Part shown: piece by piece, positions 25,530-34,784 of the stretch
Position numbering within the stretch: the first letter of the stretch is position 1
How the letters are laid out: each line of letters opens with the position of its first letter
From: PCC-10605 sp964409355
GTDB taxonomy: Bacteria > Cyanobacteriota > Cyanobacteriia > Cyanobacteriales > Cyanobacteriaceae
DNA length: 64,000 bases
Reading direction: 5' to 3'
Assembly (NCBI GenBank): GCA_964409355.1
Contig: CAYPDC010000004.1
Span: forward strand, 1-64,000
Made by a program: the position numbers and the translations under genes
The notes under the pieces: generated by a model
What the model was told of the DNA's origin: nothing
What the model saw: the letters and a program-made list of their open reading frames with translations, nothing else
The model's database searches: none

Positions 25530-26750
25530 GTGTCAAAAATAAAAGACTCATTAAAAACCGTGAAAATCGTCTGCTCTCAAGTTGATCTCAAAAATAATTT
25601 AGCATTAGTTAGTCGGGCTGTACCAAGTCGCCCGACTCATCCCATTTTAGCCAATGTGTTATTAGTGGCTAATCAAAGCAAAAATCAAGTCACCCTCACA
25701 GGCTTTGATTTAAGTTTAGGGATGCGCAGTTGTTTCTCTGCTGAAGTAGAAGAAGAAGGAGTTATCACTTTACCAGCAAAATTATTAAATGATATTATCG
25801 CTCGTTTACCGGAAGGAGAAGTAACTATTTCCTATGAAGAGGATGAAATAGACGAGAATCCCCTTGTTAGTATTAACTCCCTTTCAGGCAAATTCCAATT
25901 AAGAGGGGTTAAAGGGGAAGAATATCCCGAATTACCAGAAGTAGAGAGAGAAAAAGCCTTTTTATTACCCGTAACCGCCTTAAATGAAGGTTTAAAAGGC
26001 TCATTATTTGCCGCCAGTAGTGATGAAAGCAAACAGATATTAACAGGGGTACATTTAACCCGTAACCTTGAAAGTCTTGAATTTGCCGCTACTGACGGGC
26101 ATCGTTTAGCAGTGGTTAAAACCAGTGCGGTGGAAGAAGATACAGAAGATACAGAGGAGGGAGAAATAACCGAAAAACTCCCCGTAACTGAAGAACAAAA
26201 TTTCACCATTACCATTCCCGCCCGCGCTTTAAGGGAATTGGAAAAAATCCTCTCTATGGCAAAAGAAGGGGAATTCATTGCTTTATATGTGGATGAAACG
26301 CAAGTCGTATTTGAATTAGGACAACAAAACCTCACCAGTCGTAAGTTAGATGGTGCTTATCCTAATTATAATCAGTTGATTCCTAATCATTTTGAGCGTA
26401 CCATGATTGTCGATCGCAAACGCATGATTGAGAGTTTAGAGAGGGTATCAGTGTTAAGTGATCAAAAGAATAATCTTGTTAAATTTAACTTAGATTCGGA
26501 TAATGAAAAAGTAACATTGTCCGTAGAAGCAAAGGAATTAGGTAACGCTAAAGAATCCATCAACGCCGAAATTAGTGGCGAAAACTTTGAAATAGGCTTC
26601 AACATTCGTTATTTAATGGATGGTTTAAAAGCGTTATCCGCCAATGAAATCAAATTTCAATTAAATGGTGCAACTCAACCAGTTATTGCAACCCCTCTGA
26701 GTGGTTTACAGATGACTTATTTAATTATGCCCGTGCAAATTAGAGACTAG
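25530..26750 (+). CDS. dnaN: DNA polymerase III sliding clamp (beta subunit)
   Basis: The clamp encircles DNA and tethers the replicative polymerase. The family pattern is clear: VCSQVDLKNNLALVSRAVPS, RPTHPILANVLLVANQ, GEEYPELPEV, ATDGHRLAVVKTS and the C-terminal YLIMPVQIRD. Two GTG starts are possible: 25530, with AAGGA only a few bases before it, and 25560, which gives the usual MKIVCSQVD N-terminus but lacks a Shine-Dalgarno. An acidic insert (EEDTEDTEEGEITEKLPVTE) enlarges the middle domain. dnaA is not adjacent, as is usual in cyanobacteria. Confidence 0.95.
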   Translation: MSKIKDSLKTVKIVCSQVDLKNNLALVSRAVPSRPTHPILANVLLVANQSKNQVTLTGFDLSLGMRSCFSAEVEEEGVITLPAKLLNDIIARLPEGEVTISYEEDEIDENPLVSINSLSGKFQLRGVKGEEYPELPEVEREKAFLLPVTALNEGLKGSLFAASSDESKQILTGVHLTRNLESLEFAATDGHRLAVVKTSAVEEDTEDTEEGEITEKLPVTEEQNFTITIPARALRELEKILSMAKEGEFIALYVDETQVVFELGQQNLTSRKLDGAYPNYNQLIPNHFERTMIVDRKRMIESLERVSVLSDQKNNLVKFNLDSDNEKVTLSVEAKELGNAKESINAEISGENFEIGFNIRYLMDGLKALSANEIKFQLNGATQPVIATPLSGLQMTYLIMPVQIRD

Positions 26751-26767
26751 AAGGAGTAGAGTTCGGA

Positions 26768-27033
26768 GTTCGGAGTTAAACTTGATAGGTATTGAGAAAA
26801 AAACTAGATAAATTGATTTTTAATCCTAATTTATCAATTTTATAGCGTTTTTCATGATTACGAGGTACAAAATTAAATTAGAGTCGTCCCGATTATAAAG
26901 ATTTGAGTGTACCTCATAAGGGTAGAAATTGCTACAATTAATATTTTCTAGGAAATAATCGACAATTTTGGCGCATTTTCCTCCCCCTCTCCCCTTCTCG
27001 TCTAAAAGATTTTTCTTATATCGAACTGAGGTT
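26768..27033 (-). repeat. Family A repeat split by an IS630-type MITE (copy A3)
   Basis: Read on this strand, the copy starts ACCTCAGTTCGATATAAG, passes the polypurine tract GACGAGAAGGGGAGAGGGGG and TCGATTATTTCCTAGAAAAT, is interrupted, then resumes with TAAATTAGGATTAAAAATC and ends TTTAACTCCGAACTC. The interrupted join matches continuous sequence in copies at 49356 and 30450. Confidence 0.8.
26843..26934. mobile_element. 92-base MITE with IS630-type ends
   Basis: The left end TAGCGTTTTTCATGATTACG then AGGTACA, and the right end TGTACCTCATAAGGGTAG then AAATTGCTA, mirror the ends of the IS630 derivative at 8521-9138. The interior has no coding capacity. It sits inside a family A repeat, so it arrived after that repeat. 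Confidence 0.8.
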
Positions 27034-27700
27034 AAATATAAGGGGTAACATCCTCTTGACATTCATCCGCAAGGTAGGAAAGAGAGCGAAATCTTAAGCC
27101 TACCAATTGCTCATACAATGGATTTAACTTACACATGGGGGGAATATGGACAATTTTTTTGCCAAATAAAACAATATCCCGCTCAAAAGGGCATTGAGAA
27201 GGCACCATTTTACAGACAAAACGGGCTAATCGAGGATCTTTTACATCCATATCATCTAACCAGTTTTTCACTGGTTTTAGCAAGTCTGGAGATTGACTTT
27301 CTTCTTGATTTGTCTCCCCTTTCTCTGGATTCCATAAAGTTGCCTCTAAGGATTTTAACGCCTCAATATCTAAACCCAAAGCCTTTTGAAAACCGTGAAC
27401 TGCATCCGCTTCCGATTGACTATACACTCCATTGGCGATCGCCATCATCACAGCAGTACGAAGGAAATTCTCTTTAGTATCAGGATCATCTCCTAAAGCC
27501 TGTGCTAAATCTTGGGGAGAAATAGGTTCTAAATCTCCCAAATTAGTATTAGGTGCTAACTCATCTTGAGTTAAACTAGCAATAAATTCTTGTTCTTCCA
27601 CATCAAAATGACCATCAGCATAGGCTACAGTGAGTAAACCCCTTAACCATGCGGCAATTTGTTCATCGCTATATTTATTGATGTTTTGGTTAGTTGTCAT
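27032..27700 (-). CDS. TerB-like protein with Mo-nitro_C domain
   Basis: The 222 residues combine two parts. Residues about 10-125 are a TerB-like helical domain (LLTVAYADGHFDVEEQEFIA). Residues about 140-222 match the cyanobacterial domain named after a molybdenum-dependent nitrogenase C-terminus: VKNWLDDMDVKDPRLARFVC, KMVPSQCPFERDIVLFGKKI, PPMCKLNPLYEQLVGLRFRS and LADECQEDV, with conserved cysteines. No nif gene is visible here, and despite the domain name the function is unknown. The family is frequent in cyanobacteria. The final residues extend into the edge of a family A repeat. Confidence 0.82.
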   Translation of the reverse strand: MTTNQNINKYSDEQIAAWLRGLLTVAYADGHFDVEEQEFIASLTQDELAPNTNLGDLEPISPQDLAQALGDDPDTKENFLRTAVMMAIANGVYSQSEADAVHGFQKALGLDIEALKSLEATLWNPEKGETNQEESQSPDLLKPVKNWLDDMDVKDPRLARFVCKMVPSQCPFERDIVLFGKKIVHIPPMCKLNPLYEQLVGLRFRSLSYLADECQEDVTPYI

Positions 27701-27793
27701 AAGTGAGTTTGTTTCTCTAAGTTATCTGGTAAAATTAAGAAATAGGTAACAGGTAACAGTGTATAATGAAGAAGAACTCCGAACTCTGGTAAT

Positions 27794-29011
27794 TTATGGT
27801 TCAACCCATTTCCCGTCTGCTTTAATTAAATTGATTAACTCCTTTACTCCCTCTGTTTCAGGTACTTTTTTAATTTCCTCCCTGCCACGATACAAGGAAA
27901 TATAACCCGGTTGTTTGCCCACATAGCCATAATCCGCATCCGCCATTTCTCCCGGACCATTGACAATACAGCCCATTACAGCTATATCTAATCCTGTTAA
28001 ATGTTTCGTGGCTTCCCTGACTTGATGCAATACTTCTTCTAAATTAAATAAAGTACGACCGCAAGAAGGACAGGCTACATACTCCACCATTGTTTTGCGT
28101 AAGCCTAAAGCCTGTAAGATACTGTAACAAACGGGAATTTCTTTTTCTGGTGCTTCAGTCAAAGAAACTCGGATAGTATCGCCGATGCCTTCTGCTAATA
28201 AAGTACCAATTCCAGCAGTGGATTTGATTCTACCATATTCCCCGTCCCCTGCTTCGGTAACGCCTAAATGTAAGGGGTAATCCATGCCTAAATCATCCAT
28301 GCGTTTTGCCATGAGACGATAAGCGGCTAACATGACTGGCACACGGGAGGCTTTCATGGAGATAATCAAGTTACGGAAATTTAATGACTCACAAATTTTG
28401 ATAAATTCAAGAGCAGATTCTACCATCCCTTCGGGAGTGTCTCCATAAGTGAATAACATTCTCTCAGATAAAGAACCATGATTAACGCCAATACGCATAG
28501 CTTTTCCTTGATCTCTTAAGGAAATTACTAAAGGTTCTAAGGTTTCCTTGATTTTTTCGCCAATTTGGGCAAATTCTTCTTCAGAATAGGAGATGCGATC
28601 GCTACTTGGTTTTTCAAAGACATACAAACCGGGGTTAATACGAACTTTATCAACGTGTTTAGCCACTTCTAAGGCGATTTTCATCCCATTATGGTGTACA
28701 TCTGCCACTAAAGGCACCGGTTGATAAATCTGCTCTAGTTTCGCCTTAATTTCTCCTACTGCTTTAGCGTGGGCAAGACTTGGCACTGTTACTCGCACAA
28801 TTTCGCAACCAATCTCATGTAAACGGCGAATAGCGGCAACGGAAGCATCTACATCGAGGGTATCTTCATTAATCATGGATTGTACCACTACGGGATAATT
28901 ACCGCCAACGGTGACATTACCAACTTTGACGGGGCGGGTTTTGCGTCTATGAATAGTCGTATCAAATAAGCTATTCTCTAAATCCCTTTGAGGTTTATCA
29001 ATAGTTTGCAT
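27794..29011 (-). CDS. ispG: 4-hydroxy-3-methylbut-2-en-1-yl diphosphate synthase
   Basis: IspG is the iron-sulfur enzyme of the MEP isoprenoid route; in cyanobacteria it uses ferredoxin. Family marks are TIHRRKTRPVKVGNVTVGG, PLVADVHHNGMKIALEV and LGVTEAGDGEYGRIKS. The cluster cysteines are in VEYVACPSCGRTLFNL and IAVMGCIVNGPGEMADADYG. I choose the ATG at 29011 (MQTIDKPQRDLE), which matches cyanobacterial homologues; an upstream ATG at 29044 adds eleven atypical residues. The product feeds carotenoid, phytol and quinone side chains. Confidence 0.95.
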   Translation of the reverse strand: MQTIDKPQRDLENSLFDTTIHRRKTRPVKVGNVTVGGNYPVVVQSMINEDTLDVDASVAAIRRLHEIGCEIVRVTVPSLAHAKAVGEIKAKLEQIYQPVPLVADVHHNGMKIALEVAKHVDKVRINPGLYVFEKPSSDRISYSEEEFAQIGEKIKETLEPLVISLRDQGKAMRIGVNHGSLSERMLFTYGDTPEGMVESALEFIKICESLNFRNLIISMKASRVPVMLAAYRLMAKRMDDLGMDYPLHLGVTEAGDGEYGRIKSTAGIGTLLAEGIGDTIRVSLTEAPEKEIPVCYSILQALGLRKTMVEYVACPSCGRTLFNLEEVLHQVREATKHLTGLDIAVMGCIVNGPGEMADADYGYVGKQPGYISLYRGREEIKKVPETEGVKELINLIKADGKWVEP

Positions 29012-29158
29012 CGTCTTGCTTTTATGGCTATTTTTTATGATCAATCCTATTTTAGATTAAGAATGAATAATTAAGAATTTAGAATTCATTATGGCAACTT
29101 AAGTGCAAACTAGGTTATCCTGTTTAATTATTTTCATTAAACTAACATAGATAATACA

Positions 29159-30394
29159 ATGATCAAAAAATCTCAAATAGTAGTCATTGGAGGAGGTGCG
29201 GCCGGATTTTTCGGTGCGATAAGTTGCATCTCGGCTTCCCCTCATCTAACAGTAACTATTCTTGAAGCAGGAAAACAACCCCTAACTAAAGTCAAAATTT
29301 CAGGGGGAGGCCGATGTAATGTCACCCATCACTGTTTTAACTCTTCAGAATTAGTCAGCAATTACCCTCGTGGTGGCAAAGAATTAAGAGGTGCTTTTTC
29401 TCGTTTTCAACCCCAAGATACCATTAACTGGTTTGAGAAACGGGGAGTTAAGTTAAAAACCGAAGCCGATGGGCGTATGTTTCCTGTAACCGATAACTCT
29501 CAGACAATTATTGACTGTTTAATAAACACCGCTACTCAATTGGGAGTAAAAATTTATACTCAAACTCCTGTTAAGGATATTGATAAATCAGAATTAGGTT
29601 TTAATATTACTCTTAAATCAGGGGAAGTTATCGAAGCCCAAAAAGTTTTAATTGCCACGGGAAGTAATCCTAATGGTCATCAATGGGCGAAAAAATTAGG
29701 GCATACCATACAACCTCCCATTCCTTCTTTATTTACATTCAAAATAAAAGATCAAAGATTATCAGATTTAGCAGGAATTACTTGTGAAAATGTTAATTTA
29801 AAATTACTTTTACAAAAGGGAAAAAAATTAGAACAAAGTGGTAATTTATTGGTTACTCATTGGGGCATCAGTGGACCTGTTACCTTAAAATTATCGGCAT
29901 GGGGGGCAAGGATCTTACATGATCATAAATATAATGTACCATTGATTATTAATTGGCTTCCTCAGAGAGATTATAAATCAGTTAAGGAAGAGTTAATTAG
30001 TTGTAAAAATACTGTAGCTAAACAAAAAGTTATTAATTATCATGGCTTTAATTTACCAAAGAGACTATGGCAAAGTTTAGTAAATTATAGTTTAACAAAT
30101 CGGGATAAAATTTGGGCTGAAATCACAAAAAAAGAGACTGATAAGTTAATAGAAGAATTAATAAGAGGAGTATATCAAATTCAAGGAAAAGGAGTATTTA
30201 AAGAGGAATTTGTTACTTGTGGAGGAGTTACCTTAAAGGAGATAGATTTTAAAACAATGATGAGTAAAATATGCCCCAATTTATATTTTGCTGGGGAGGT
30301 TTTGGATATTGATGGAGTCACAGGAGGATTCAATTTTCAAAATGCTTGGACGACAGGATGGTTAGCAGGTTTAGGCTCTACCACTGCTCAATAA
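29159..30394 (+). CDS. YhiN/HI0933-family flavoprotein
   Basis: The 411-residue protein has a dinucleotide-binding N-terminus (IVVIGGGAAGFFGAISC), the family motif KVKISGGGRCNVTH, SNYPRGGKELRGAFSRF, and the C-terminal FAD block YFAGEVLDIDGVTGGFNFQN with AWTTGWLAG. These match the HI0933/YhiN family of NAD(P)/FAD-dependent oxidoreductases. The substrate of the family is not established. It is divergent from ispG across about 150 bases. Confidence 0.9.
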   Translation: MIKKSQIVVIGGGAAGFFGAISCISASPHLTVTILEAGKQPLTKVKISGGGRCNVTHHCFNSSELVSNYPRGGKELRGAFSRFQPQDTINWFEKRGVKLKTEADGRMFPVTDNSQTIIDCLINTATQLGVKIYTQTPVKDIDKSELGFNITLKSGEVIEAQKVLIATGSNPNGHQWAKKLGHTIQPPIPSLFTFKIKDQRLSDLAGITCENVNLKLLLQKGKKLEQSGNLLVTHWGISGPVTLKLSAWGARILHDHKYNVPLIINWLPQRDYKSVKEELISCKNTVAKQKVINYHGFNLPKRLWQSLVNYSLTNRDKIWAEITKKETDKLIEELIRGVYQIQGKGVFKEEFVTCGGVTLKEIDFKTMMSKICPNLYFAGEVLDIDGVTGGFNFQNAWTTGWLAGLGSTTAQ

Positions 30395-30449
30395 AACTAA
30401 ACTAGGCTTTGCTGAAAAAGTGCTTTGGTGACAGGGTTTTTTCAAAGTT

Positions 30450-30585
30450 ACCTGAGTTCGATATAAGAAAAAATGATGAAGACGAGAAGGGGAGAGAGGG
30501 AGAGGGGGAGGAAAACACTCCAAAACTGTCGATTATTTCCTAGAAAATATCAATTAAAATTGATAAGTTAGGATTAAAAATCAAT
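30450..30585 (+). repeat. Family A repeat, right end missing (copy A2)
   Basis: Begins ACCTGAGTTCGATATAAG and carries GATGAAGACGAGAAGGGGAG, CTGTCGATTATTTCC and AAATTGATAAGTTAGGATT, then leaves the consensus after AAAAATCAATG. It lies between the YhiN-type gene and ycf66. Confidence 0.8.
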
Positions 30586-30685
30586 GTGTGGGGCTTCTCA
30601 CCAATTAAGCTAATATTCCTAATTCCTAATGGAACTAATAGCTTATAATATTCACAGACATTAATCAGTAAAAGGTGAAGAAGCG

Positions 30686-31927
30686 ATGTTAGCTTATTTT
30701 CTGGCAATTCTTGTGGCAATAACCAGTTTATCCCTGTATCTTAATGCTTTTATACGTCCTAAAATACATCGGCAAGATGATTTCCTCTGGAGTGGCTTGG
30801 GGTTGTTTTATACCCTTGTTTTGTGGATTTGCGCTGGTAGAATTACTGGGGCTGTATTGTTAGGGCAAACCGCAGGAGTTGCAGTTGCGATCGCATTTAT
30901 TTGGGAAAATATACAGTTAAGATCGACAATTACCGCCCAAGCTGAGTCAAATCAAGTTTTGGAAGGGTTTTCGGTATTAAGTTTTATTGCTCAATCTTTG
31001 ACAAAGTTATCTCAATTAGGGAAGAAAAAAGCTACTCCCCCCCTAGAAACAAAAACTCAACAGACGGGTAAGACTGAGAAAAAAGAAGTCACTGTCGAGA
31101 CTACTGAAAATCAAACAAATATAGAAGAATTTCAAACTTCTGTCGAAGTCGAGGAAGAAATCGAAGAAAAGTTAGAGGAATCAGAAAAAGAAAAATCTAT
31201 TGATGAGGATAAGCAACAGGACATTTCCGATAACTCAGAGGATAATCTGATAGAAGATACATCAGAAAATGAGTTGCAAGTAGAGATTGAGGAAGAAAAA
31301 ACGATGCCAACGGTGACAGAATCGACTCCAGAGACACTAGAAGATATAAATAAAGAAAATAAGGCAAAAATTAGTTTATGGGAAAGAATTAGGAATATTT
31401 TCCGCAAATCTCCTGAAAAAACCCCCATCAATGATGAGTTACCAGAATCTCTCTTAGACGAAATTGACGATATAGAGGAAGATGTTGATCCTGAAACTAC
31501 CGCCGTGGAAGTTGAGGAGGCGATCGCAAAATTAGATATAACAGAAACTACTAACGAAGAAAAGAAAGAAACCGCAGAAACTAATCCCACTTCTGTTGAT
31601 ACGGAGGAAAAAGAAGAAGTTATCAACAATGAAGAATCAACCCCTGATTCTAAAGAAGAAACTGATCAACCAGTAGAGGCAATAGAGGAAATGACGGAGG
31701 AAGAAAATGAAGTAAATCAAGTCAGTGAGGAGGAGAATGAAACCATTGAGGAAGACAATAATATTGAATCGGCAATAGAAACACCTCTCACTTCTGAGGA
31801 AGAAACTCCCGTTACAGAAGAAAAAGAAACTCCTGAAATAGAGTCAAACAAGGAAGAAGAAAAAACCATTCCCCCTGAAGATACGATCGCATCTCTGGAT
31901 GAATTAAAAATGGAAAATGAAGAATGA
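30686..31927 (+). CDS. ycf66: Ycf66 family protein with long acidic tail
   Basis: The N-terminal 90 residues form the Ycf66 domain with two or three membrane helices: MLAYFLAILVAITSLSLYLN, AFIRPKIHRQDDFLWSGLG and TGAVLLGQTAGVAVAIAFIW. Ycf66 is conserved in cyanobacteria and some plastids, without a firm function. The remaining 320 residues are strongly acidic and of low complexity, dominated by Glu with Thr, Ser and Pro, broken by one basic patch (WERIRNIFRKS near residue 232-242). The tail is probably disordered and should face the cytoplasm or stroma side. Confidence 0.88.
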   Translation: MLAYFLAILVAITSLSLYLNAFIRPKIHRQDDFLWSGLGLFYTLVLWICAGRITGAVLLGQTAGVAVAIAFIWENIQLRSTITAQAESNQVLEGFSVLSFIAQSLTKLSQLGKKKATPPLETKTQQTGKTEKKEVTVETTENQTNIEEFQTSVEVEEEIEEKLEESEKEKSIDEDKQQDISDNSEDNLIEDTSENELQVEIEEEKTMPTVTESTPETLEDINKENKAKISLWERIRNIFRKSPEKTPINDELPESLLDEIDDIEEDVDPETTAVEVEEAIAKLDITETTNEEKKETAETNPTSVDTEEKEEVINNEESTPDSKEETDQPVEAIEEMTEEENEVNQVSEEENETIEEDNNIESAIETPLTSEEETPVTEEKETPEIESNKEEEKTIPPEDTIASLDELKMENEE

Positions 31928-31995
31928 AAAAAGGAGGTGTCGGGTTTCTGGTAAATTAAGATTAGCATCCAACGAATCGCACTACTCCGGACTCC

Positions 31996-32835
31996 CTACT
32001 TCTTCAAATTCTCCCCACCAGAAATAACTTCAGCCGACTGGATGCGATCACCCTGCTTAATTCCTTCAACCACATCCATACCTTCGGTAACTCTACCAAA
32101 AACGGCATAACTACCATCTAGGAAAGGTAAATCTGCTAAGGTAAAGTAGAATTGAGCGGAAGCAGAATCGGGCATATTCGATCGAGCCATGGCAATTACT
32201 CCATATTCATGCTTTAATTGAGGAGAATCGGCGATAGTTTTACTGTAAATGATGTCAGGAGGAGTTGTGCCTTCTTTATACTCAGGGCGAATTTCGAGGG
32301 GGATATAACGAGCAGTTTTTGTGGTAGGATTGGTATAACTGCCAGTCCCTAAACGACTGGCGGGAATACTGGGATTAGTGCTTTGAGGATCGCCTCCTTG
32401 TGCTACAAAAGGAGTAGGTTCTGTAACGACACGATGGAACATAGAGTTATTATAAACCCCTTGTTGCACTAAATCAACAAAATTTCCTGCGGTAATGGGA
32501 GCATTATTGCCATCGAGTTCAATGGTAACAGATTGCCCGTTAATTTTCATTACTACTGTTGCATTGCCTTCTAAACGAGGTAAATTCATAGAATTATTAT
32601 TATTTAAACTAATGTTGTCTTGATTGGCCGTTTCTGCTTGATTGGCATTGGTTTGCGTCGAAGAAAGATTATCCTCAGAATTGTTATTTTCTACCTCAGA
32701 GGTAGTTGTTTCTTGAGTATTATTATCCACCTTGGAAGTAGCATTTAACTGTTGACATCCTGATAAACCTATCATCGTGATTAAACAAAGAACCACGATC
32801 AAATTAAGATTTTTATTGAAAGATGAAACTTTCAT
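31996..32835 (-). CDS. Cyclophilin-type peptidyl-prolyl isomerase, lipoprotein
   Basis: Cyclophilins speed cis-trans isomerisation at proline. The 279-residue protein opens with a lipoprotein signal, IVVLCLITMIGLSGCQQ, whose cysteine is the lipidation site. A Ser/Asn/Gln-rich linker follows to about residue 85. The isomerase domain then shows GNFVDLVQQGVYNNSMFHRV, FVAQGGDPQ, ARSNMPDSASAQFYFTLADL and YAVFGRVTEGMDVV. It should work at the outer face of the cytoplasmic membrane or in the lumen. The family assignment is firm; substrates are unknown. Confidence 0.92.
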   Translation of the reverse strand: MKVSSFNKNLNLIVVLCLITMIGLSGCQQLNATSKVDNNTQETTTSEVENNNSEDNLSSTQTNANQAETANQDNISLNNNNSMNLPRLEGNATVVMKINGQSVTIELDGNNAPITAGNFVDLVQQGVYNNSMFHRVVTEPTPFVAQGGDPQSTNPSIPASRLGTGSYTNPTTKTARYIPLEIRPEYKEGTTPPDIIYSKTIADSPQLKHEYGVIAMARSNMPDSASAQFYFTLADLPFLDGSYAVFGRVTEGMDVVEGIKQGDRIQSAEVISGGENLKK

Positions 32836-32932
32836 ATAGCTTTATTTTTCCTCAATTATTATAAATCAAAAATAGAGTTAATAATATACTAATATCATTC
32901 TCTAAACTATGGTTCTTTGTGCCATAGAGATT

Positions 32933-34711
32933 TCAATAAAATATATCTGAGGCGATCGAATAGCCATTTCTCCCATGGCGCTTAGTTTGATACAAGGCTT
33001 CATCAGCTTTCTTGAGTAGAGAATCAATGGTTTTGCCATGATGAGGATAAATTGCCACTCCGATACTGGTAGAAGTGTTAATAGTTATTTCATCAAAGAC
33101 AAAGGGACTACGGATAGACTTTAAAATTCTTTCGATAATTGTAATTAAATGTTCGATCGAGCTTATATTAGAGAGTAAAGCCACAAATTCATCTCCACCC
33201 CAACGGGCAAGGCAATCTCTTTTTTTCAAACAAGACTTGATTCTTTCACTAAAGTTTTTTAATAACATATCTCCCACATCATGACCATAAGTATCGTTAA
33301 TTTGTTTAAAATAGTCCACATCAAAAAAAATCAAGGCTAAATTTTTATTGCTTCTTTGAGACACTAGCAGTTTTTTCCCTGCATATTCTCGAAAATAATT
33401 TCTTTTATATAAACCTGTCAAACTATCATGGTATGCTTGAAACTTTAATTGTTCTTCTAATAACTTTCTTTGGCTAATATCTCTAAATACAGAGCAAAAT
33501 ACTAATTTATTCTGATAATTAATAATACTCATACTTAGTTCCACATATACAGATTTGTTGTCCTTAACTCTAAAAATTAATTCTTCTCTAAAACTAGATT
33601 TAGTTTGCATTAAAAGTCTAAGTTTATGAGTAAAATCAAAACTATTATTATCTATAAAGTTTTCTATTTTTTGCTCGATTAATTCCTCTAGGGAAAAACC
33701 CAGTATTTTAGTTGCTGATTTATTGGCTTCAATTACCTGATGATTGTCAGCAGTGAATAAAAAAATTCCTTCAGAAGTTTGCTCAACTACTGCTCGATAT
33801 TTTGCTTCACTATCTTTTAATTTAACTTCTATTTGTTTTCTTTTAGTAAAGTCAAAGATATAAATTCTAATAACTTTTAGTTCATGTAAATAATGAATAT
33901 ATTGTTCAAAAATTTTCTGGTGATAGTGAACTTCTCTAACAAATAGATTCCCATGAATTTTCTGATCTGCTTTAAGTAAATTGACTAAAATAGGATGATT
34001 CATTTTTTCATCCTTTAACTCAGGAAATAAAAATTCGGCGGCGGGATTATAATAGGTAATTTTTCCTTGTAAATTAATTTCAATAATCGGATAAGGACTC
34101 AATTCTGCAAAAGAACCTAATTTGGCGATATAACTGTCTATTTCTTCTTGCTCTAAATCTAAATTTTTAAAATTATAAATACTATTATTTAATGTTTTTT
34201 TCCCATAACTATCTTCATCATGAATACTCTTACTGTCAAAGCTAATCATATTCAAAAAATCTTGATTTTGTGAACTTTTGTCAATGACAAAAAATCTCGC
34301 TTTTGAGTGATCCCCAAAAATAATTAAATCTCCATGTTCTAAATATTTTTCTTCAAATTTATTATGATTAATAATCAAGCCATTTTTACTTTTTTGACCT
34401 GATAAATTACCGTCAACTATTTTGTAAAAAAAAAGGTTATCTTCCTGATTATATTCTTTGATAATCGTGGCATGATTCCGAGACACAGACAAATCTCTGA
34501 GAATAATATCCGCATTATGTCGCCTACCAATTTGATATGCAGAATCCTCCAAGTAAATGAGATTATGTTCTTTGTTATCTTCTAAAATTAATAGATATAA
34601 GTATTGATCATTGGGATTATTCTCGTAATTGCTTGTATAGTTGCTGACTTGAGGGGTAATTGTACTGGAATCCTCGGAGTTTTGGTTCGGTGAGGAAGAT
34701 TTTTGTCCCAT
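32933..34711 (-). CDS. FHA-PAS-PAS-GGDEF signalling protein
   Basis: The 592 residues are cytoplasmic and modular. An FHA domain (about 40-140: YQIGRRHNADIILRDLSVSR and NHATI) should bind phosphothreonine. One PAS lies around 200-280 (PIIEINLQGKITYYNPAAEF) and a second around 305-425 (EGIFLFTADNHQVIEANKSA). The GGDEF domain fills the C-terminus, with LTGLYKRNYFREY, DVDYFKQINDTYGHDVGD and an intact active site RWGGDEFVAL, so it probably synthesises cyclic di-GMP. No EAL domain is present. FHA with GGDEF links kinase signalling to c-di-GMP; that reading is inference. Confidence 0.92.
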   Translation of the reverse strand: MGQKSSSPNQNSEDSSTITPQVSNYTSNYENNPNDQYLYLLILEDNKEHNLIYLEDSAYQIGRRHNADIILRDLSVSRNHATIIKEYNQEDNLFFYKIVDGNLSGQKSKNGLIINHNKFEEKYLEHGDLIIFGDHSKARFFVIDKSSQNQDFLNMISFDSKSIHDEDSYGKKTLNNSIYNFKNLDLEQEEIDSYIAKLGSFAELSPYPIIEINLQGKITYYNPAAEFLFPELKDEKMNHPILVNLLKADQKIHGNLFVREVHYHQKIFEQYIHYLHELKVIRIYIFDFTKRKQIEVKLKDSEAKYRAVVEQTSEGIFLFTADNHQVIEANKSATKILGFSLEELIEQKIENFIDNNSFDFTHKLRLLMQTKSSFREELIFRVKDNKSVYVELSMSIINYQNKLVFCSVFRDISQRKLLEEQLKFQAYHDSLTGLYKRNYFREYAGKKLLVSQRSNKNLALIFFDVDYFKQINDTYGHDVGDMLLKNFSERIKSCLKKRDCLARWGGDEFVALLSNISSIEHLITIIERILKSIRSPFVFDEITINTSTSIGVAIYPHHGKTIDSLLKKADEALYQTKRHGRNGYSIASDIFY

Positions 34712-34784
34712 TTGTTAATTTTCTCTATTGACATCGATTTTTTATATATTTGCTATTCTCATTATATATTTTGTTAAATAAATT

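Noticed and set aside
26826..27062. Open frame across the family A copy and MITE
   Set aside because: It is made of repeat DNA and overlaps the end of the TerB-like gene; no family pattern.
30481..30520. Purine-rich tract GAGAAGGGGAGAGAGGGAGA as a regulatory site of ycf66
   Set aside because: The same tract occurs in all longer family A copies next to unrelated genes, so it belongs to the repeat.
31132..31629. Serine-rich open frame opposite ycf66
   Set aside because: It is the mirror of the Glu/Thr-rich tail on the other strand; low complexity keeps the frame open by chance.
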